Position numbers and translations under genes: made by a program. The notes under the pieces were generated by a model. That model was not told the origin of the DNA. It saw only the letters and a list, made by a program, of their open reading frames with translations, and ran no database searches. DNA of 64,000 bases from Alcanivorax sp. (lineage in GTDB: Bacteria; Pseudomonadota; Gammaproteobacteria; Pseudomonadales; Alcanivoracaceae). The DNA lies in contig JAIUME010000003.1 in the NCBI GenBank assembly GCA_022565695.1, positions 1-64,000 on the forward strand, in the 5' to 3' direction. Below, in pieces: positions 51,493-61,469 of this stretch (the first letter of the stretch is position 1; the number at the start of each line of letters is the position of its first letter).

Positions 51493-52791
51493 ATGGAACG
51501 TCTGGAAAAACTCTGGCACAGCACGGGCATCTATCACATGGAGCCCGGCCAGGCGCTGATGATCCTGATCTGCCTGGCATTGCTGTACATGGCCATCGTG
51601 CGCAAGTTCGAGCCACTGTTGCTGCTGCCCATCGGTTTCGGTGGCCTGCTGGCCAATATCCCTGTGGCCGGGCTAGCGGAATCTGCAGTCAGCCAGGCGC
51701 TGCATCTGGGCAGCCCCGAGGTGGTGGCGGGTATGGCGCAGTTGCTGGGCCTGGATGCCGAGAGCGGCACCCGCACGCTGTATAGCGCCTACTATGCCGC
51801 AGAGCCGGCACTGCGCAGCCAGCTGCATGAGCTGGCGCTGGCTGCCAACTATACCGATGGCCTGCTGCATCTGATTTATGAAGTGGGTCTGGCTACCGGC
51901 GTATTCCCGCTGCTGATTTTTCTGGGTGTCGGCGCAATGACCGACTTCGGACCGCTACTGGCCAACCCCCGCACATTGCTGCTGGGCGCGGCGGCCCAGT
52001 TCGGTATCTTTGCTGCGCTGATTGGTGCTCTGGCACTGAACTATGTGGGGCTGGATTTCTCGGTTGCCCAGGCGGCCTCCATCGGCATCATCGGCGGGGC
52101 AGACGGCCCCACGGCGATCTACGTGACCTCGCGCCTGGCACCGGAGTTACTTGGCGCCGTAGCGGTGGCGGCCTATTCCTACATGGCACTCGTACCGCTG
52201 ATACAACCCCCCATCATCCGCCTGCTGACGACCCGCAAGGAACGCGAAATTCGTATGGAGCAACTGCGCCCGGTCAGCCGCGCAGAGAAAATCATCTTCC
52301 CGATCCTGCTGCTGCTTCTGGTGGCACTGGTGCTGCCTGACGCGGCCCCGCTGCTCGGCATGTTCTGCCTCGGTAACCTGATGAAGGAATCCGGTGTGGT
52401 CAGCCGTCTGGTGGACACCACCAGCAACGCACTGATCAATGTGGTAACGATTCTGCTGGGCCTCGCCGTGGGCGCCAAGCTCGGCGCTGAAGGTTTCCTG
52501 GTACCGCAGACGCTGGGTATCATCGTGCTGGGCCTGGCCGCGTTCTGCATCGGTACGGCCAGTGGTGTGCTGATGGGCAAGCTGATGAGCAAACTGTCGC
52601 GCACGCCAATCAACCCGATCATCGGCGCCGCCGGGGTTTCCGCTGTGCCGATGGCGGCCCGCGTTGCCAACAAGGTAGGCCTGGAAGCCAACAACCAGAA
52701 CTTCCTGCTCATGCACGCCATGGGCCCGAACGTCGCCGGCGTCATCGGCTCCGCAGTCGCCGCCGGCGTCCTCCTCAACTTCGTCGGTTAA
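51493..52791 (+). CDS. oadB: Oxaloacetate decarboxylase beta chain OadB
   Basis: A 432-residue sodium-transporting membrane subunit. Sodium-site motifs are [17 protein letters not shown] and the [13 protein letters not shown] and [18 protein letters not shown] regions. ATG 51493 has CGGAGG. About 60 residues near the N-terminus ([10 protein letters not shown]...) are an insertion also seen in gammaproteobacterial forms. A terminator follows. Confidence 0.95.
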   Translation: MERLEKLWHSTGIYHMEPGQALMILICLALLYMAIVRKFEPLLLLPIGFGGLLANIPVAGLAESAVSQALHLGSPEVVAGMAQLLGLDAESGTRTLYSAYYAAEPALRSQLHELALAANYTDGLLHLIYEVGLATGVFPLLIFLGVGAMTDFGPLLANPRTLLLGAAAQFGIFAALIGALALNYVGLDFSVAQAASIGIIGGADGPTAIYVTSRLAPELLGAVAVAAYSYMALVPLIQPPIIRLLTTRKEREIRMEQLRPVSRAEKIIFPILLLLLVALVLPDAAPLLGMFCLGNLMKESGVVSRLVDTTSNALINVVTILLGLAVGAKLGAEGFLVPQTLGIIVLGLAAFCIGTASGVLMGKLMSKLSRTPINPIIGAAGVSAVPMAARVANKVGLEANNQNFLLMHAMGPNVAGVIGSAVAAGVLLNFVG

Positions 52792-52810
52792 CCCATCGCT
52801 CAACCAGAAA

Positions 52811-52836
52811 AAAGGCGCCCTCAGGCGCCTTTTTCA
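52811..52836. terminator. Terminator between oadB and fpr
   Basis: AAAGGCGCC/GGCGCCTTT with a four-base loop, A run before and T run after. It works in both directions for these convergent genes. Confidence 0.9.
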
Positions 52837-52853
52837 CATTCTCCAACCCCCCC

Positions 52854-53627
52854 TCACTTCTCAACAAACGCACGCTCAATAACATAATGCCCAAGTTCCC
52901 CACCCCGGGTTTCACGAAAGCCACGCCCATCCAGCAACGCGCAGATATCCTTGAGCATGGCCGGGCTCCCACACAGCATGAAGCGATCATGCTCCGGATC
53001 CATATCCGGCAACCCGACATCGCTGAACAGTTTGCCGTTGTCCATCAGCGTCGTCAGACGGCCCTGATTGCGAAACGGCTCGCGGGTGACGGTGGGATAG
53101 TAGATCAGCTTGTCACGCACCATCTCCCCGAAGAACTCGTTGTGCGGCAATTCGTTCTCGATCACATCCCGATAGGCCAGCTCAGACACATGGCGCACGC
53201 CATGGGTCAGGATGACCTTGTCATACTGCTCGTAGACTTCCGGGTCCTTGATGATGCTCATGAAGGGCGCGAGGCCGGTGCCGGTGCTGAGCAGGTAGAG
53301 ATTGCGGCCCGGCAGCAGGTGATCGGGGACCAGTGTGCCGGTGGGCTTGCGGCTGACCAGTACTTCATCGCCCACCTGGATTTGCTGCAGGCGCGAGGTC
53401 AGCGGGCCGTCGGGGACCTTGATGCTGAAGAACTCCAGCTCTTCTTCGTAATTGGCGCTGACGATGCTGTAGGCGCGCAGCAGGGGACGCTGTTCGACTT
53501 GCAGCCCGATCATGGTGAAGTGCCCGTTCTTGTAACGGAAGCCGGGATCGCGGCTGGTGGTGAAGCTGAACAGGGTGTCATTCCAGTGGCGCACGCTGGT
53601 GACGGTCTCGGTGTTCAAGTTCGACAT
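52854..53627 (-). CDS. fpr: Ferredoxin-NADP reductase Fpr
   Basis: A 257-residue flavoprotein moving electrons between NADPH and ferredoxin. FAD binding: LRAYSIVSANYEEELEF; NADP binding: LLSTGTGLAPFMSIIKD and MLCGSPAMLKD. It ends HYVIERAFVEK, as in the bacterial subclass II family. ATG 53627 has AGGAG. Divergent from a LysR gene. Confidence 0.95.
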   Translation of the reverse strand: MSNLNTETVTSVRHWNDTLFSFTTSRDPGFRYKNGHFTMIGLQVEQRPLLRAYSIVSANYEEELEFFSIKVPDGPLTSRLQQIQVGDEVLVSRKPTGTLVPDHLLPGRNLYLLSTGTGLAPFMSIIKDPEVYEQYDKVILTHGVRHVSELAYRDVIENELPHNEFFGEMVRDKLIYYPTVTREPFRNQGRLTTLMDNGKLFSDVGLPDMDPEHDRFMLCGSPAMLKDICALLDGRGFRETRGGELGHYVIERAFVEK

Positions 53628-53785
53628 GCCTGAAGCTCCTGATGACGTGGCGCACAGCAGCCTGTGCAGACTGGCGTGCGGAGAGAGTGACACTGTAACC
53701 AGTGGCGTTTAATCGGTAAAATGGGATATTCTGATTTAGCTTATTGATAAATACGATTGATGATGGCATCGCTGATGGGGCGCTC

Positions 53786-54670
53786 ATGCGGTACACACTG
53801 AGGCAACTGGAAGTATTTCTGGCCACGGCGCGGCTGGAGAACATCACCCGCGCGGCGGCGAGCCTGGCCATGTCACAGTCGGCGGCCAGTGGCGCCCTGC
53901 GGGAAATGGAGCAGCAGTTCGGCATCGCGCTGTTTGACCGTGCCGGCAAGCGGCTGCGGCTGAATGATCTGGGCCGTGCGTTGCTGCCGCGTGCCGAGGG
54001 TTTGCTGGAGCAGGCCGGGGAGCTGGAGCAGATGTTGGCCGGCCACAGTGAGGGCGGTGAGTTGCGCGTGGGGGCGACGCTGACCATCGGCAACTACCTG
54101 GCAGTGGGCATCATGGCGCGTTACATGAGTGAGGTGCCTGATGCGCGGGTGGTGCTGGAGGTGGACAATACCGAGCATATCGCCGAGGCGGTGCTGCATT
54201 TTCGTCTGGATGTGGGGCTGATCGAGGGCGAGTTTCATCACCCGGACCTGGACGTGACGCCCTGGCGGGATGATGACCTGATGGTGTTCTGTGCGCCGGA
54301 TCATCCGCTGGCGGGCAGGACGGCGCTCTCGGATGCGGACCTGGAGGCGGCCACCTGGATTCTCCGCGAACCCGGTTCAGGCACCCGGCAGACGTTTGAT
54401 CGTGCCATGCATGGCGTGTTGCCGGGGTTGAACGTCCTGCTGGAGCTGCAGCACACTGAGGCAATCAAGCGTGCCGTGGAGGCTGGGCTGGGTATTGGCT
54501 GTCTGTCCCGGGTGACCCTGGTGGAGGCGTTCCGTCGGGGTAGCCTGGTGCCGTTGCCTGTGCCGCACCGGGATTTTTCCCGGCAGTTCTATTTTGTGCT
54601 GCACCGGCAGAAATACCGCAGCCATGGTATTGCCCGCTGGCTTGGGCTGTGTGCCAGCGCTGCCGCCTGA
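53786..54670 (+). CDS. finR: LysR-family regulator, FinR-like
   Basis: A 294-residue regulator with an N-terminal winged helix (MRYTLRQLEVFLATARLENITRA begins it; QSAASGALREME is the recognition helix) and a LysR effector domain. FinR of Pseudomonas activates fpr under oxidative or sulfite stress; the same divergent arrangement is the basis for the name. YeiE/CysB-like alternatives are possible. ATG 53786 has GGGG nearby. Confidence 0.72.
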   Translation: MRYTLRQLEVFLATARLENITRAAASLAMSQSAASGALREMEQQFGIALFDRAGKRLRLNDLGRALLPRAEGLLEQAGELEQMLAGHSEGGELRVGATLTIGNYLAVGIMARYMSEVPDARVVLEVDNTEHIAEAVLHFRLDVGLIEGEFHHPDLDVTPWRDDDLMVFCAPDHPLAGRTALSDADLEAATWILREPGSGTRQTFDRAMHGVLPGLNVLLELQHTEAIKRAVEAGLGIGCLSRVTLVEAFRRGSLVPLPVPHRDFSRQFYFVLHRQKYRSHGIARWLGLCASAAA

Positions 54671-54718
54671 CACGGCCATCAACACGACAAACAACTACAA
54701 CAACCGGATGCTGTTCTC

Positions 54719-56077
54719 GTGGATGCTGAAATCATTGTACTGGGTGCGGGCTTTGCAGGCTTGAGTGCCGCCGATGCGTTGACCCGTGCCGGACGCAAGG
54801 TGCTGTTGCTGGAGGCCCGTGATCGGGTTGGCGGGCGTACGCTCACGGAACACTACGGTGATGATCTGTGGCTGGATCTTGGCGGCCAGTGGCTGGGGGT
54901 GGGACAGACACAGATGTACGCGCTGGCCGCGCGTTTCGGCAAGACCATCTGGCCGATGCATGTGGCGGGTCGCAATGTCCTGCATGTGAACGAGCGTCGG
55001 CGTACCTATCGCGGGCTGATTCCCTGGCGCGTGTCCCCCTGGGCACTGGCGAATATCAGCTGGGGATTCCTGCGGCTGGAGCAGATGGCCCGGCGGGTCC
55101 CTGTGGAGGCGCCCTGGCAGGCGGCGAACGCCGCGGTGCTGGATGCCCAGTCAGTGGGGGACTGGATGCGGCGTAACCTGCACAGCCGTGTGGCATTTGA
55201 TGTCTTGCGGGTAGCGGTGGAGAGCGTTTTTGCCACGCATCCGGATGATATCAGCCTGCTGCATGCCCTGTTTTATATGCACAGCGGCGGCGGTCTGGCG
55301 TCGTTGACGTCATCCCGTAACGGCGCGCAACAGGATCGAGTCTCCGGTGGTTTGCAGGGGCTGGCGGGTGCGTTGGCTGCGGGCTTGCAGGAACAGGATG
55401 TGCCGGTGTTGCTTGATCAGCCGGTGCTGTCGGTGGTGCAGTCCGGCAACCGGGTCAAGGTACATACCGCCCGGGGTGTGTACGAGGCTGCGCGAGTGAT
55501 CTCCACCTTGCCGCCGGTGTTGGCGGCACAGGTGGATTTCCGGCCCGGCCAGCCGGCTGCACGGGAGCAGTGGTGCCAGGAGCTGGCGCCAGGCCGGGTC
55601 ATCAAGTGTTTTGCGGTCTATGACCGGCCGTTCTGGCGAGAGGAGGGGTTGTCGGGTTCGGCGGTGGGTGATGCGCCGCCTATGCATGTGGCGTTTGATG
55701 CGACGCCGCCGGACACCGAACAGGGCATTCTGATGGGCTTTATCGAGGGCCGTGCCGCTGAGCAGTGGGCGCTGGCCAGCGTTGAGGAGCGGCAGCAAGT
55801 GGTGACGGCGGCGTTCGCGCGATTCTTTGGCCCGCGTGCGCGCCAGCCACGGCGCTATCTTGATCATGTCTGGGCCAACGAGACCTGGTCCAGAGGCTGC
55901 TACGCCGGGGTCGCGCCGCCGGGGCTGCTCAGCCGCCTGGGTGCATCGGTGCGCACGCCCCACGGGCGTGTCCACTGGGCAGGCACAGAAACGGCCAGCC
56001 ACTGGAATGGCTATATGGAAGGCGCCGTGCGTTCGGGGTTGAGGGCTGCCGAGGAGGTCATGCAGGCCGGGATTTGA
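54719..56077 (+). CDS. FAD-dependent amine oxidase family protein
   Basis: A 452-residue flavoenzyme. The FAD site is IIVLGAGFAGLSAADALTRAG, with ARDRVGGRTLTEH after it, and the C-terminal GRVHWAGTETASHWNGYMEGA is the monoamine-oxidase signature. No signal peptide. It starts with GTG at 54719, 48 bp after the LysR gene. Amine or other substrate cannot be set. Confidence 0.9.
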   Translation: MDAEIIVLGAGFAGLSAADALTRAGRKVLLLEARDRVGGRTLTEHYGDDLWLDLGGQWLGVGQTQMYALAARFGKTIWPMHVAGRNVLHVNERRRTYRGLIPWRVSPWALANISWGFLRLEQMARRVPVEAPWQAANAAVLDAQSVGDWMRRNLHSRVAFDVLRVAVESVFATHPDDISLLHALFYMHSGGGLASLTSSRNGAQQDRVSGGLQGLAGALAAGLQEQDVPVLLDQPVLSVVQSGNRVKVHTARGVYEAARVISTLPPVLAAQVDFRPGQPAAREQWCQELAPGRVIKCFAVYDRPFWREEGLSGSAVGDAPPMHVAFDATPPDTEQGILMGFIEGRAAEQWALASVEERQQVVTAAFARFFGPRARQPRRYLDHVWANETWSRGCYAGVAPPGLLSRLGASVRTPHGRVHWAGTETASHWNGYMEGAVRSGLRAAEEVMQAGI

Positions 56078-56137
56078 CCCCCGCGCCGGTGTCATTGATG
56101 ATCAGGGCTGACTTGTTACTCTGGACCTAGCGACCCG

Positions 56138-56809
56138 ATGGCGCGCCTGCACCCCCGTCTTGAAGATGCCTTGCCGCTGTTGCCGGCGAATCGTCCTGTT
56201 CATCTTGTCACCCGTCATTCAGTACGCGAGCTGGCCCGCAATGGCTTTGCCGATTACCGGCTGCCGCTGACACCGGAGGGTGTGGCCATGGCGCGGGACT
56301 GGGGCCGGCGTATGCCGCGATCGGTGTCTGCGTTCTACTCCAGCCCGGTGGGGCGTTGTGTGGATACGGCCGTGGCGATGCATGAAGGGGGCAGGGAGGT
56401 CGGCCTGGTCAGCCATGAACTGTTGCTGGATCACGAGCCGTGCCTGGTGGAGCCGGGGTGCTACGTACAGGATATCGAGCGCGTGGGGCCCCTGTTCTTC
56501 GAACTGGGCGCGGTGGGCTTCGTTAATCGGCATCTGCGCGGTGATCTGCAAGGCGTGCTGGCGCCGGAGGCCGGGCTCCGCAAGATGGGCGAATACCTGC
56601 TCGCCCGTGAGCCGGTGCCAGGGGCGATGGCCGTCCATGTGACCCACGATACGATTCTGGCCGCCTTCGTGGCCGGGCTGATGGCACGCAGCGAAATCAG
56701 CGATCAGGACTGGCCCTGGATGATGGAAGGGCTCTGGCTGTGGTTTGATGACGGCGAGTTGCACTGGGTGTGGCGTGGTGAGCCTGGACGACGGACGTTG
56801 CCCGGCTGA
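56138..56809 (+). CDS. Histidine phosphatase superfamily protein
   Basis: A 223-residue protein. The catalytic motif TRHSVRELA replaces the usual RHG with RHS, the second arginine is in YSSPVGRCVDTA, and the second His is in HVTHDT. It likely removes phosphate from a small molecule or protein. Related to phytase-like or multiple-phosphatase branches; substrate unknown. Confidence 0.85.
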   Translation: MARLHPRLEDALPLLPANRPVHLVTRHSVRELARNGFADYRLPLTPEGVAMARDWGRRMPRSVSAFYSSPVGRCVDTAVAMHEGGREVGLVSHELLLDHEPCLVEPGCYVQDIERVGPLFFELGAVGFVNRHLRGDLQGVLAPEAGLRKMGEYLLAREPVPGAMAVHVTHDTILAAFVAGLMARSEISDQDWPWMMEGLWLWFDDGELHWVWRGEPGRRTLPG

Positions 56810-56854
56810 ACGTATCGGCTGGACCGTGATGCCACCGTCCAGCCGACAGGATCA

Positions 56855-58207
56855 TCAATCGGCGTAAAACAGATATTCCAGCATGCGTTCTTCTGCTGTG
56901 CCCATACCACTGCCCGGCATGCCATCAGCGGTGTGGAATGTGCTGAAGAACACCTGTCCTGCATTTTCTCCATGGGGAAAGCGAAGCGTCAGCACCCGGC
57001 TGCCACCCAGGTCAGTGACTAATGGCGTGACCGCGGGATCAGTGGGTGCCAGTACATCATCGCCGTAACCGGTCAGCAGAAAGCGGCCATTGCTGTCTAC
57101 GCAAGCGTTGCCGTTACCGCAGGGCATCGTGCGGAGCCAGCCGCGCAGCGCACTGTCTGTGACTTGCACCCGGTCTCCCCAATCAACGCTCCCGGCCCCT
57201 TCGTCCGGATCAACATAACCGTAAAACGACTGAGAGACCCATTTACTGGACAGGTCAGTGACGTACAGCAGGCCTCCCTGCCTGACAAACTCCGTAAGGG
57301 CGTTCTGCCAGTCGGCATAATCAGGCTCAGGTGCATCGCAGTTGACGTAGAGGATGTCGTATTCCATCAGGGGCAGCAGGCCACCGGCCCCCGGTGTAAA
57401 CAGCGCCTCCATGTCTGGATAGTCTTCACCAATGCCCCCATAGGGGCGCGAGCCGATATACAGGTCGAAGGTCTCGCTGCCCAGCCAGTCCGGCTCCTGA
57501 CATACCCCAGGCAGGTCACAGATGTCGTAGCCCTCTGTCATTGCCATGGCGGTGCGCGGCTGCCCATCTGTGTGGTGGGTGTGCTGATGAGAGTGTTGAT
57601 GCGCGTGTTGCGAAGAGGAATGTCTATCCGCAGGCATGGACCTGGCCAGCGCAGTGCTGCCTGTCCCCGGATTGCTCGTCATGCCAAGGTGTATCAGCAC
57701 CTCCTCGATCTGATCGTATATCCCCGTGATAACGGCGATGCGCGGTGCGCCCGCGTTTGCATCGGCCGGGAAAGGGAGAGCGCCAATATAGCTGCCCAGC
57801 GCGTCGGTACTGGCCTGGCCCGACCATTTGCCTTTGGAGAAAGCCAGCGGCAAGGTGCCCGGCAAGGGGTCCACGGCGCCGAATTCAAGTACGAAAAAGC
57901 CGTGCTCATCGGTGCAGCCCCACGGTTCGCTGCCGGCGGGTGGCGCCGCACAGCCCGTCTGCGCGCTGCGCATCGTGGGCATACTCAGGCCGCTGCCGGA
58001 GCCGGTGTAATAAACCGTGACCCCGGGTATGGGGGTTTCGCCATTGGGCGCTGTGATCTGGCCGCTGAGGCCGGTTGCGCCGGGCTCGGGTGGTACCGCC
58101 TGCTCAGGGCGATCAGTCGCGCTGCCCCCACTGCTTCCGCCACCGCCGCAGGCGGCCAGCAACAGAGCGAGCAGTCCCGGCAGGGTGCTAATGGTCATAC
58201 TTTTCAT
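56855..58207 (-). CDS. His-rich lipoprotein with glutamine-amidotransferase-like fold
   Basis: A 450-residue lipoprotein (lipobox LLAAC, then a Gly/Ser run). A carboxypeptidase-regulatory-like beta domain follows (LSGQITAPNGETPIPGVTVYY). A histidine-rich linker (HAHQHSHQHTHH, about 203-214) leads to a C-terminal domain resembling class I amidotransferase-like ThuA/DUF4350 folds (YDILYVNCDAP, FVRQGGLLYVTDLS). Eight or more cysteines suggest disulfides. The histidines could bind metal (inference). ATG 58207 is preferred to 58231. Confidence 0.7.
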   Translation of the reverse strand: MKSMTISTLPGLLALLLAACGGGGSSGGSATDRPEQAVPPEPGATGLSGQITAPNGETPIPGVTVYYTGSGSGLSMPTMRSAQTGCAAPPAGSEPWGCTDEHGFFVLEFGAVDPLPGTLPLAFSKGKWSGQASTDALGSYIGALPFPADANAGAPRIAVITGIYDQIEEVLIHLGMTSNPGTGSTALARSMPADRHSSSQHAHQHSHQHTHHTDGQPRTAMAMTEGYDICDLPGVCQEPDWLGSETFDLYIGSRPYGGIGEDYPDMEALFTPGAGGLLPLMEYDILYVNCDAPEPDYADWQNALTEFVRQGGLLYVTDLSSKWVSQSFYGYVDPDEGAGSVDWGDRVQVTDSALRGWLRTMPCGNGNACVDSNGRFLLTGYGDDVLAPTDPAVTPLVTDLGGSRVLTLRFPHGENAGQVFFSTFHTADGMPGSGMGTAEERMLEYLFYAD

Positions 58208-58479
58208 GATGGTAACCCCGTTCAATATCATCCTTGTGTGCCCCCGTGCCGACAGGTCCCCGGGACGCCCCTTTTAATGCCACAGTCGGCCTGTGTGCTT
58301 CCAGTAACGCGATCACAACCTCATAATCAGCGTGGTAAACAGCCTCCGGGGTAACAAGTCCCCCAGCTTGAAAAGTCTGAATGTGCCCTCATCATCACGT
58401 CAGGCCGTATAGGCTGTACAGGCAGGCTATACAGGCCTGATGGCATTTCTGGCTGTCTATCCGTAGCAAGGGGTATCTT

Positions 58480-59412
58480 TTGACTGCACTTTCCATCCGT
58501 CACCTCACCAAGACCTACGCTAACGGGGTTCAGGCACTGAAGGACATCAGTCTGGATGTCCGCAAAGGCGAGTTCTTTGCATTGCTCGGCCCCAATGGGG
58601 CTGGCAAGTCCACGACCATCGGTATCGTCAGCTCACTGGTCAACAAGAGCGGTGGCGAGGTGACGGTGTTCGGGCACTCCCTGGACGAGGAGCGGGGCAA
58701 GGCCAAACGCCTGATTGGTGTGGTGCCACAGGAATTCAATTTCAATCAGTTCGAGAAGGTCTTCGATATTGTCGTGACCCAGGCCGGGTTCTACGGCATC
58801 CCCGCCGCGCAGGCGCGCCAGCAGGCGGAAAAGTACCTGCGCAAGCTGGGCCTGTGGGACAAGCGTGACAGTGCGGCGCGGCAACTCTCTGGCGGCATGA
58901 AACGCCGCCTGATGATCGCCCGTGCGCTGGTGCATGAGCCGGAGTTGCTGATTCTGGACGAGCCGACGGCGGGCGTGGATATCGAGTTGCGACGCTCCAT
59001 GTGGGATTTCCTCACAGAGCTGAACGGCCTGGGCAAGACCATCATCCTCACCACCCATTACCTTGAGGAAGCGGAATCCCTGTGTCGGCGGATCGCGATT
59101 ATCGATCACGGCGTGATTGTCGAAAACACGGATATGAAATCCCTGCTGGAAAAGCTGCAGGTGGAAACCTTTATTCTGGATCTGGCTGAGCCGGTGACCG
59201 AAGCGCCGGAGCTCAACGGCTTCGAAGTACGTTGGCGTGATGAGCGCACGCTGGAAGTGGCAGTGCCCAAGAGCGAGGCACTCAACAGTGTCTTTCAACA
59301 ACTGGCGGCGAAAAATATTTCCGTGATGAGTATGCGCAACAAGGCCAACCGCCTGGAAGAGCTGTTCCTGAGGCTGGTGGAACGTAACCTGCCCGAGGAG
59401 TCGACGTCATGA
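58480..59412 (+). CDS. yadG: ABC transporter ATPase YadG
   Basis: A 310-residue ABC-2 type ATPase very close to E. coli YadG: LLGPNGAGKSTTIGI (Walker A), QLSGGMKRRLMIARAL (signature), LLILDEPTAGVDIEL (Walker B) and MRNKANRLEELF near the end. A TTG start at 58480 is supported by AAGGGG seven bases away. Exported substrate unknown. Confidence 0.93.
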   Translation: MTALSIRHLTKTYANGVQALKDISLDVRKGEFFALLGPNGAGKSTTIGIVSSLVNKSGGEVTVFGHSLDEERGKAKRLIGVVPQEFNFNQFEKVFDIVVTQAGFYGIPAAQARQQAEKYLRKLGLWDKRDSAARQLSGGMKRRLMIARALVHEPELLILDEPTAGVDIELRRSMWDFLTELNGLGKTIILTTHYLEEAESLCRRIAIIDHGVIVENTDMKSLLEKLQVETFILDLAEPVTEAPELNGFEVRWRDERTLEVAVPKSEALNSVFQQLAAKNISVMSMRNKANRLEELFLRLVERNLPEESTS

Positions 59413-60182
59413 GCCTGTACCAGCAATGGGTAGCGTTCCTGACGCTGGTGGTGAAGGAGATTCGCCGTTTTCTGCGCATCTGGCCGCAGACGCTGCTGCC
59501 GCCTGCCATCACCATGGCGTTGTACTTTGTCATCTTCGGGAATCTGATCGGCAGCCGCATCGGTGAGGTCGGCGGTTTCGATTACATGCAGTACATCGTG
59601 CCGGGGCTGATCATGATGAGTGTGATCCAGAACAGCTACGGCAATGTGGTCAGCTCTTTTTATGGCACCAAGTTCCAGCATTCCATCGAGGAAATGCTGG
59701 TGTCGCCCATGTCATCCGTGGTGATTCTCAGCGGCTATGTCGCCGGTGGTGTGGCAAGAGGCCTGGCGGTGGGCTTTATCGTCACTTGTCTGGCGCTGTT
59801 CTTCACCGACCTGCGACCCGAGCATGCCTGGATCACGCTGCTGGTGGTAATCATGACGGCGATCCTGTTTTCCCTGGCCGGGTTCATCAATGCCGTGTTT
59901 GCCAACAGTTTTGATGATATTTCCATTATCCCCACCTTTGTGCTGACACCGCTGACCTACCTCGGGGGCGTGTTCTACTCTCTGGACCAGTTGTCCGATT
60001 TCTGGCGTGGTGTGTCGTTGTTGAATCCGGTGGTCTATATGGTCAACACCTTCCGTTATGGCATTCTCGGCGTCAGTGATGTCAATGTGGCGGCCTCCCT
60101 CGCGGCGGTGTTCGTGATCACGGCGGCGATGTTCTGTTTCTGCCTGTGGTTACTGCATCGCGGCACCGGTATCCGGCACTGA
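59409..60182 (+). CDS. yadH: ABC-2 type permease YadH
   Basis: A 257-residue permease with six helices and the ABC-2 pattern FVIFGNLIGSRIG and NPVVYMVNTFRYGILG. Coupled to yadG by ATGA. Confidence 0.93.
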   Translation: MSLYQQWVAFLTLVVKEIRRFLRIWPQTLLPPAITMALYFVIFGNLIGSRIGEVGGFDYMQYIVPGLIMMSVIQNSYGNVVSSFYGTKFQHSIEEMLVSPMSSVVILSGYVAGGVARGLAVGFIVTCLALFFTDLRPEHAWITLLVVIMTAILFSLAGFINAVFANSFDDISIIPTFVLTPLTYLGGVFYSLDQLSDFWRGVSLLNPVVYMVNTFRYGILGVSDVNVAASLAAVFVITAAMFCFCLWLLHRGTGIRH

Positions 60183-60215
60183 CGGCTAATCAGGCATGAT
60201 CATTCAGGAACGACT

Positions 60216-61043
60216 ATGACAAACCCCTATGGCGACATTCCGCTGGGCCAGCAGACCGACTATGTGGACCAGTATGATGCCGCACTGCTGAGCCCGATTC
60301 CGAGAGCGCTGGCGCGGGAGACACTGGCGTTGCCTGCCGGGGCATTGCCGTTCCGGGGCGTTGATGTCTGGAACGCCTATGAATTGTCCTGGCTCGATCA
60401 GCAGGGCAAGCCGGTGGTGGCCATGGCGCAGATCACCGTACCCTGTGACAGCGACTGTCTGGTGGAATCCAAATCCCTGAAGCTCTACCTGAACGGCTTT
60501 GCCAACACCCGGTTTGCCGGGGAGCAGGCGGTGGCCGTCACGATGGCCGCCGATCTCAGTGCAGCCGCTGGTGGCCCGGTCACCGTGCGTCTGCAATCCC
60601 TGGGGGATGCAGCGGATGACCGACTGCAATTGCCCGCAGGCGAGTGCGTGGACGGGCTGCCGGTGGCGATCGACGGTTTCGATTATGCACCAGCGTTGCT
60701 TGCCACAACGGAAGGCTCGGTACACACGGCGCAGCTGTATTCTCACCTGGTGCGCAGCCTCTGCCCGGTAACGCGCCAGCCGGACTGGGCGACGGTCGTT
60801 GTGCGTTACACCGGCAAGCCCATCGCGCCGGAAAGCCTGCTGCGTTATCTGGTGTCTTTCCGGAATCACAGCGGCTTTCATGAGCAGGTGGTGGAGCTGG
60901 TGTATCAGGATATTCAACGTCAGTGTGCGCCGGAACATCTCAGTGTGCAGGGCCTGTTTACCCGGCGGGGTGGGCTGGACATCAATCCTTTCCGTAGCAG
61001 CCTGGACGAGCCAGCGCCGATACTGCGCACGCCACGCCAGTAA
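60216..61043 (+). CDS. queF: NADPH-dependent preQ0 reductase QueF
   Basis: A 275-residue enzyme that reduces 7-cyano-7-deazaguanine to preQ1 in queuosine synthesis. The QueF motif ESKSLKLYLNGF and the catalytic Cys in SLCPVTRQPDWATV are present. The length fits the two-domain (YqfF-like long) class. Confidence 0.96.
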   Translation: MTNPYGDIPLGQQTDYVDQYDAALLSPIPRALARETLALPAGALPFRGVDVWNAYELSWLDQQGKPVVAMAQITVPCDSDCLVESKSLKLYLNGFANTRFAGEQAVAVTMAADLSAAAGGPVTVRLQSLGDAADDRLQLPAGECVDGLPVAIDGFDYAPALLATTEGSVHTAQLYSHLVRSLCPVTRQPDWATVVVRYTGKPIAPESLLRYLVSFRNHSGFHEQVVELVYQDIQRQCAPEHLSVQGLFTRRGGLDINPFRSSLDEPAPILRTPRQ

Positions 61044-61138
61044 GCGCGCCGGGCCACAGGCTGGCATCGCCTCCCGTGAGCAGGCATTATGCTGGCTGTC
61101 GGGCCTGTGTTGCCCCCTGATCCTGTCTGGAGTCTCGA

Positions 61139-61459
61139 ATGAAAAAGTTCTTTGCCAGTCTGTTGTTTCTGGCGCTGCTCGCCGGTTGCAGCAGTGAGCC
61201 GCAACTTGATGCCAGCACCGAAGAGGCGTTCGAACAATCCCTTGAAGCGGTGGCTGCGGAAATGGATGAGGAACAGCGCCAGGAGTTTGCAGAAGCACTG
61301 TTGATCGTGATGCTGCACAACATTACCCGCGACGACATGATGGCTGCCCAGCGCGATACCCCGCCGGAAGAGATGGCATCGCCCTATGCCGGGCTGGACA
61401 AGATGACAGCGCAGGAAGTGATTGCGGAAGCGAAGAAAATTCGCGACGCGGCACGCTAG
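61139..61459 (+). CDS. Small lipoprotein (DUF6694-like)
   Basis: A 106-residue lipoprotein (lipobox LLAGC, residue 17). The mature part is a helical, acidic domain with MTAQEVIAEAKKIR at the end, as in the DUF6694 family. Function unknown. Confidence 0.8.
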   Translation: MKKFFASLLFLALLAGCSSEPQLDASTEEAFEQSLEAVAAEMDEEQRQEFAEALLIVMLHNITRDDMMAAQRDTPPEEMASPYAGLDKMTAQEVIAEAKKIRDAAR

Positions 61460-61469
61460 CCGGAACAGG

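Noticed and set aside
60204-61298. 364-codon minus-strand frame opposite queF
   Set aside because: queF has its full motif set on the other strand; the opposing frame has shadow-like composition.
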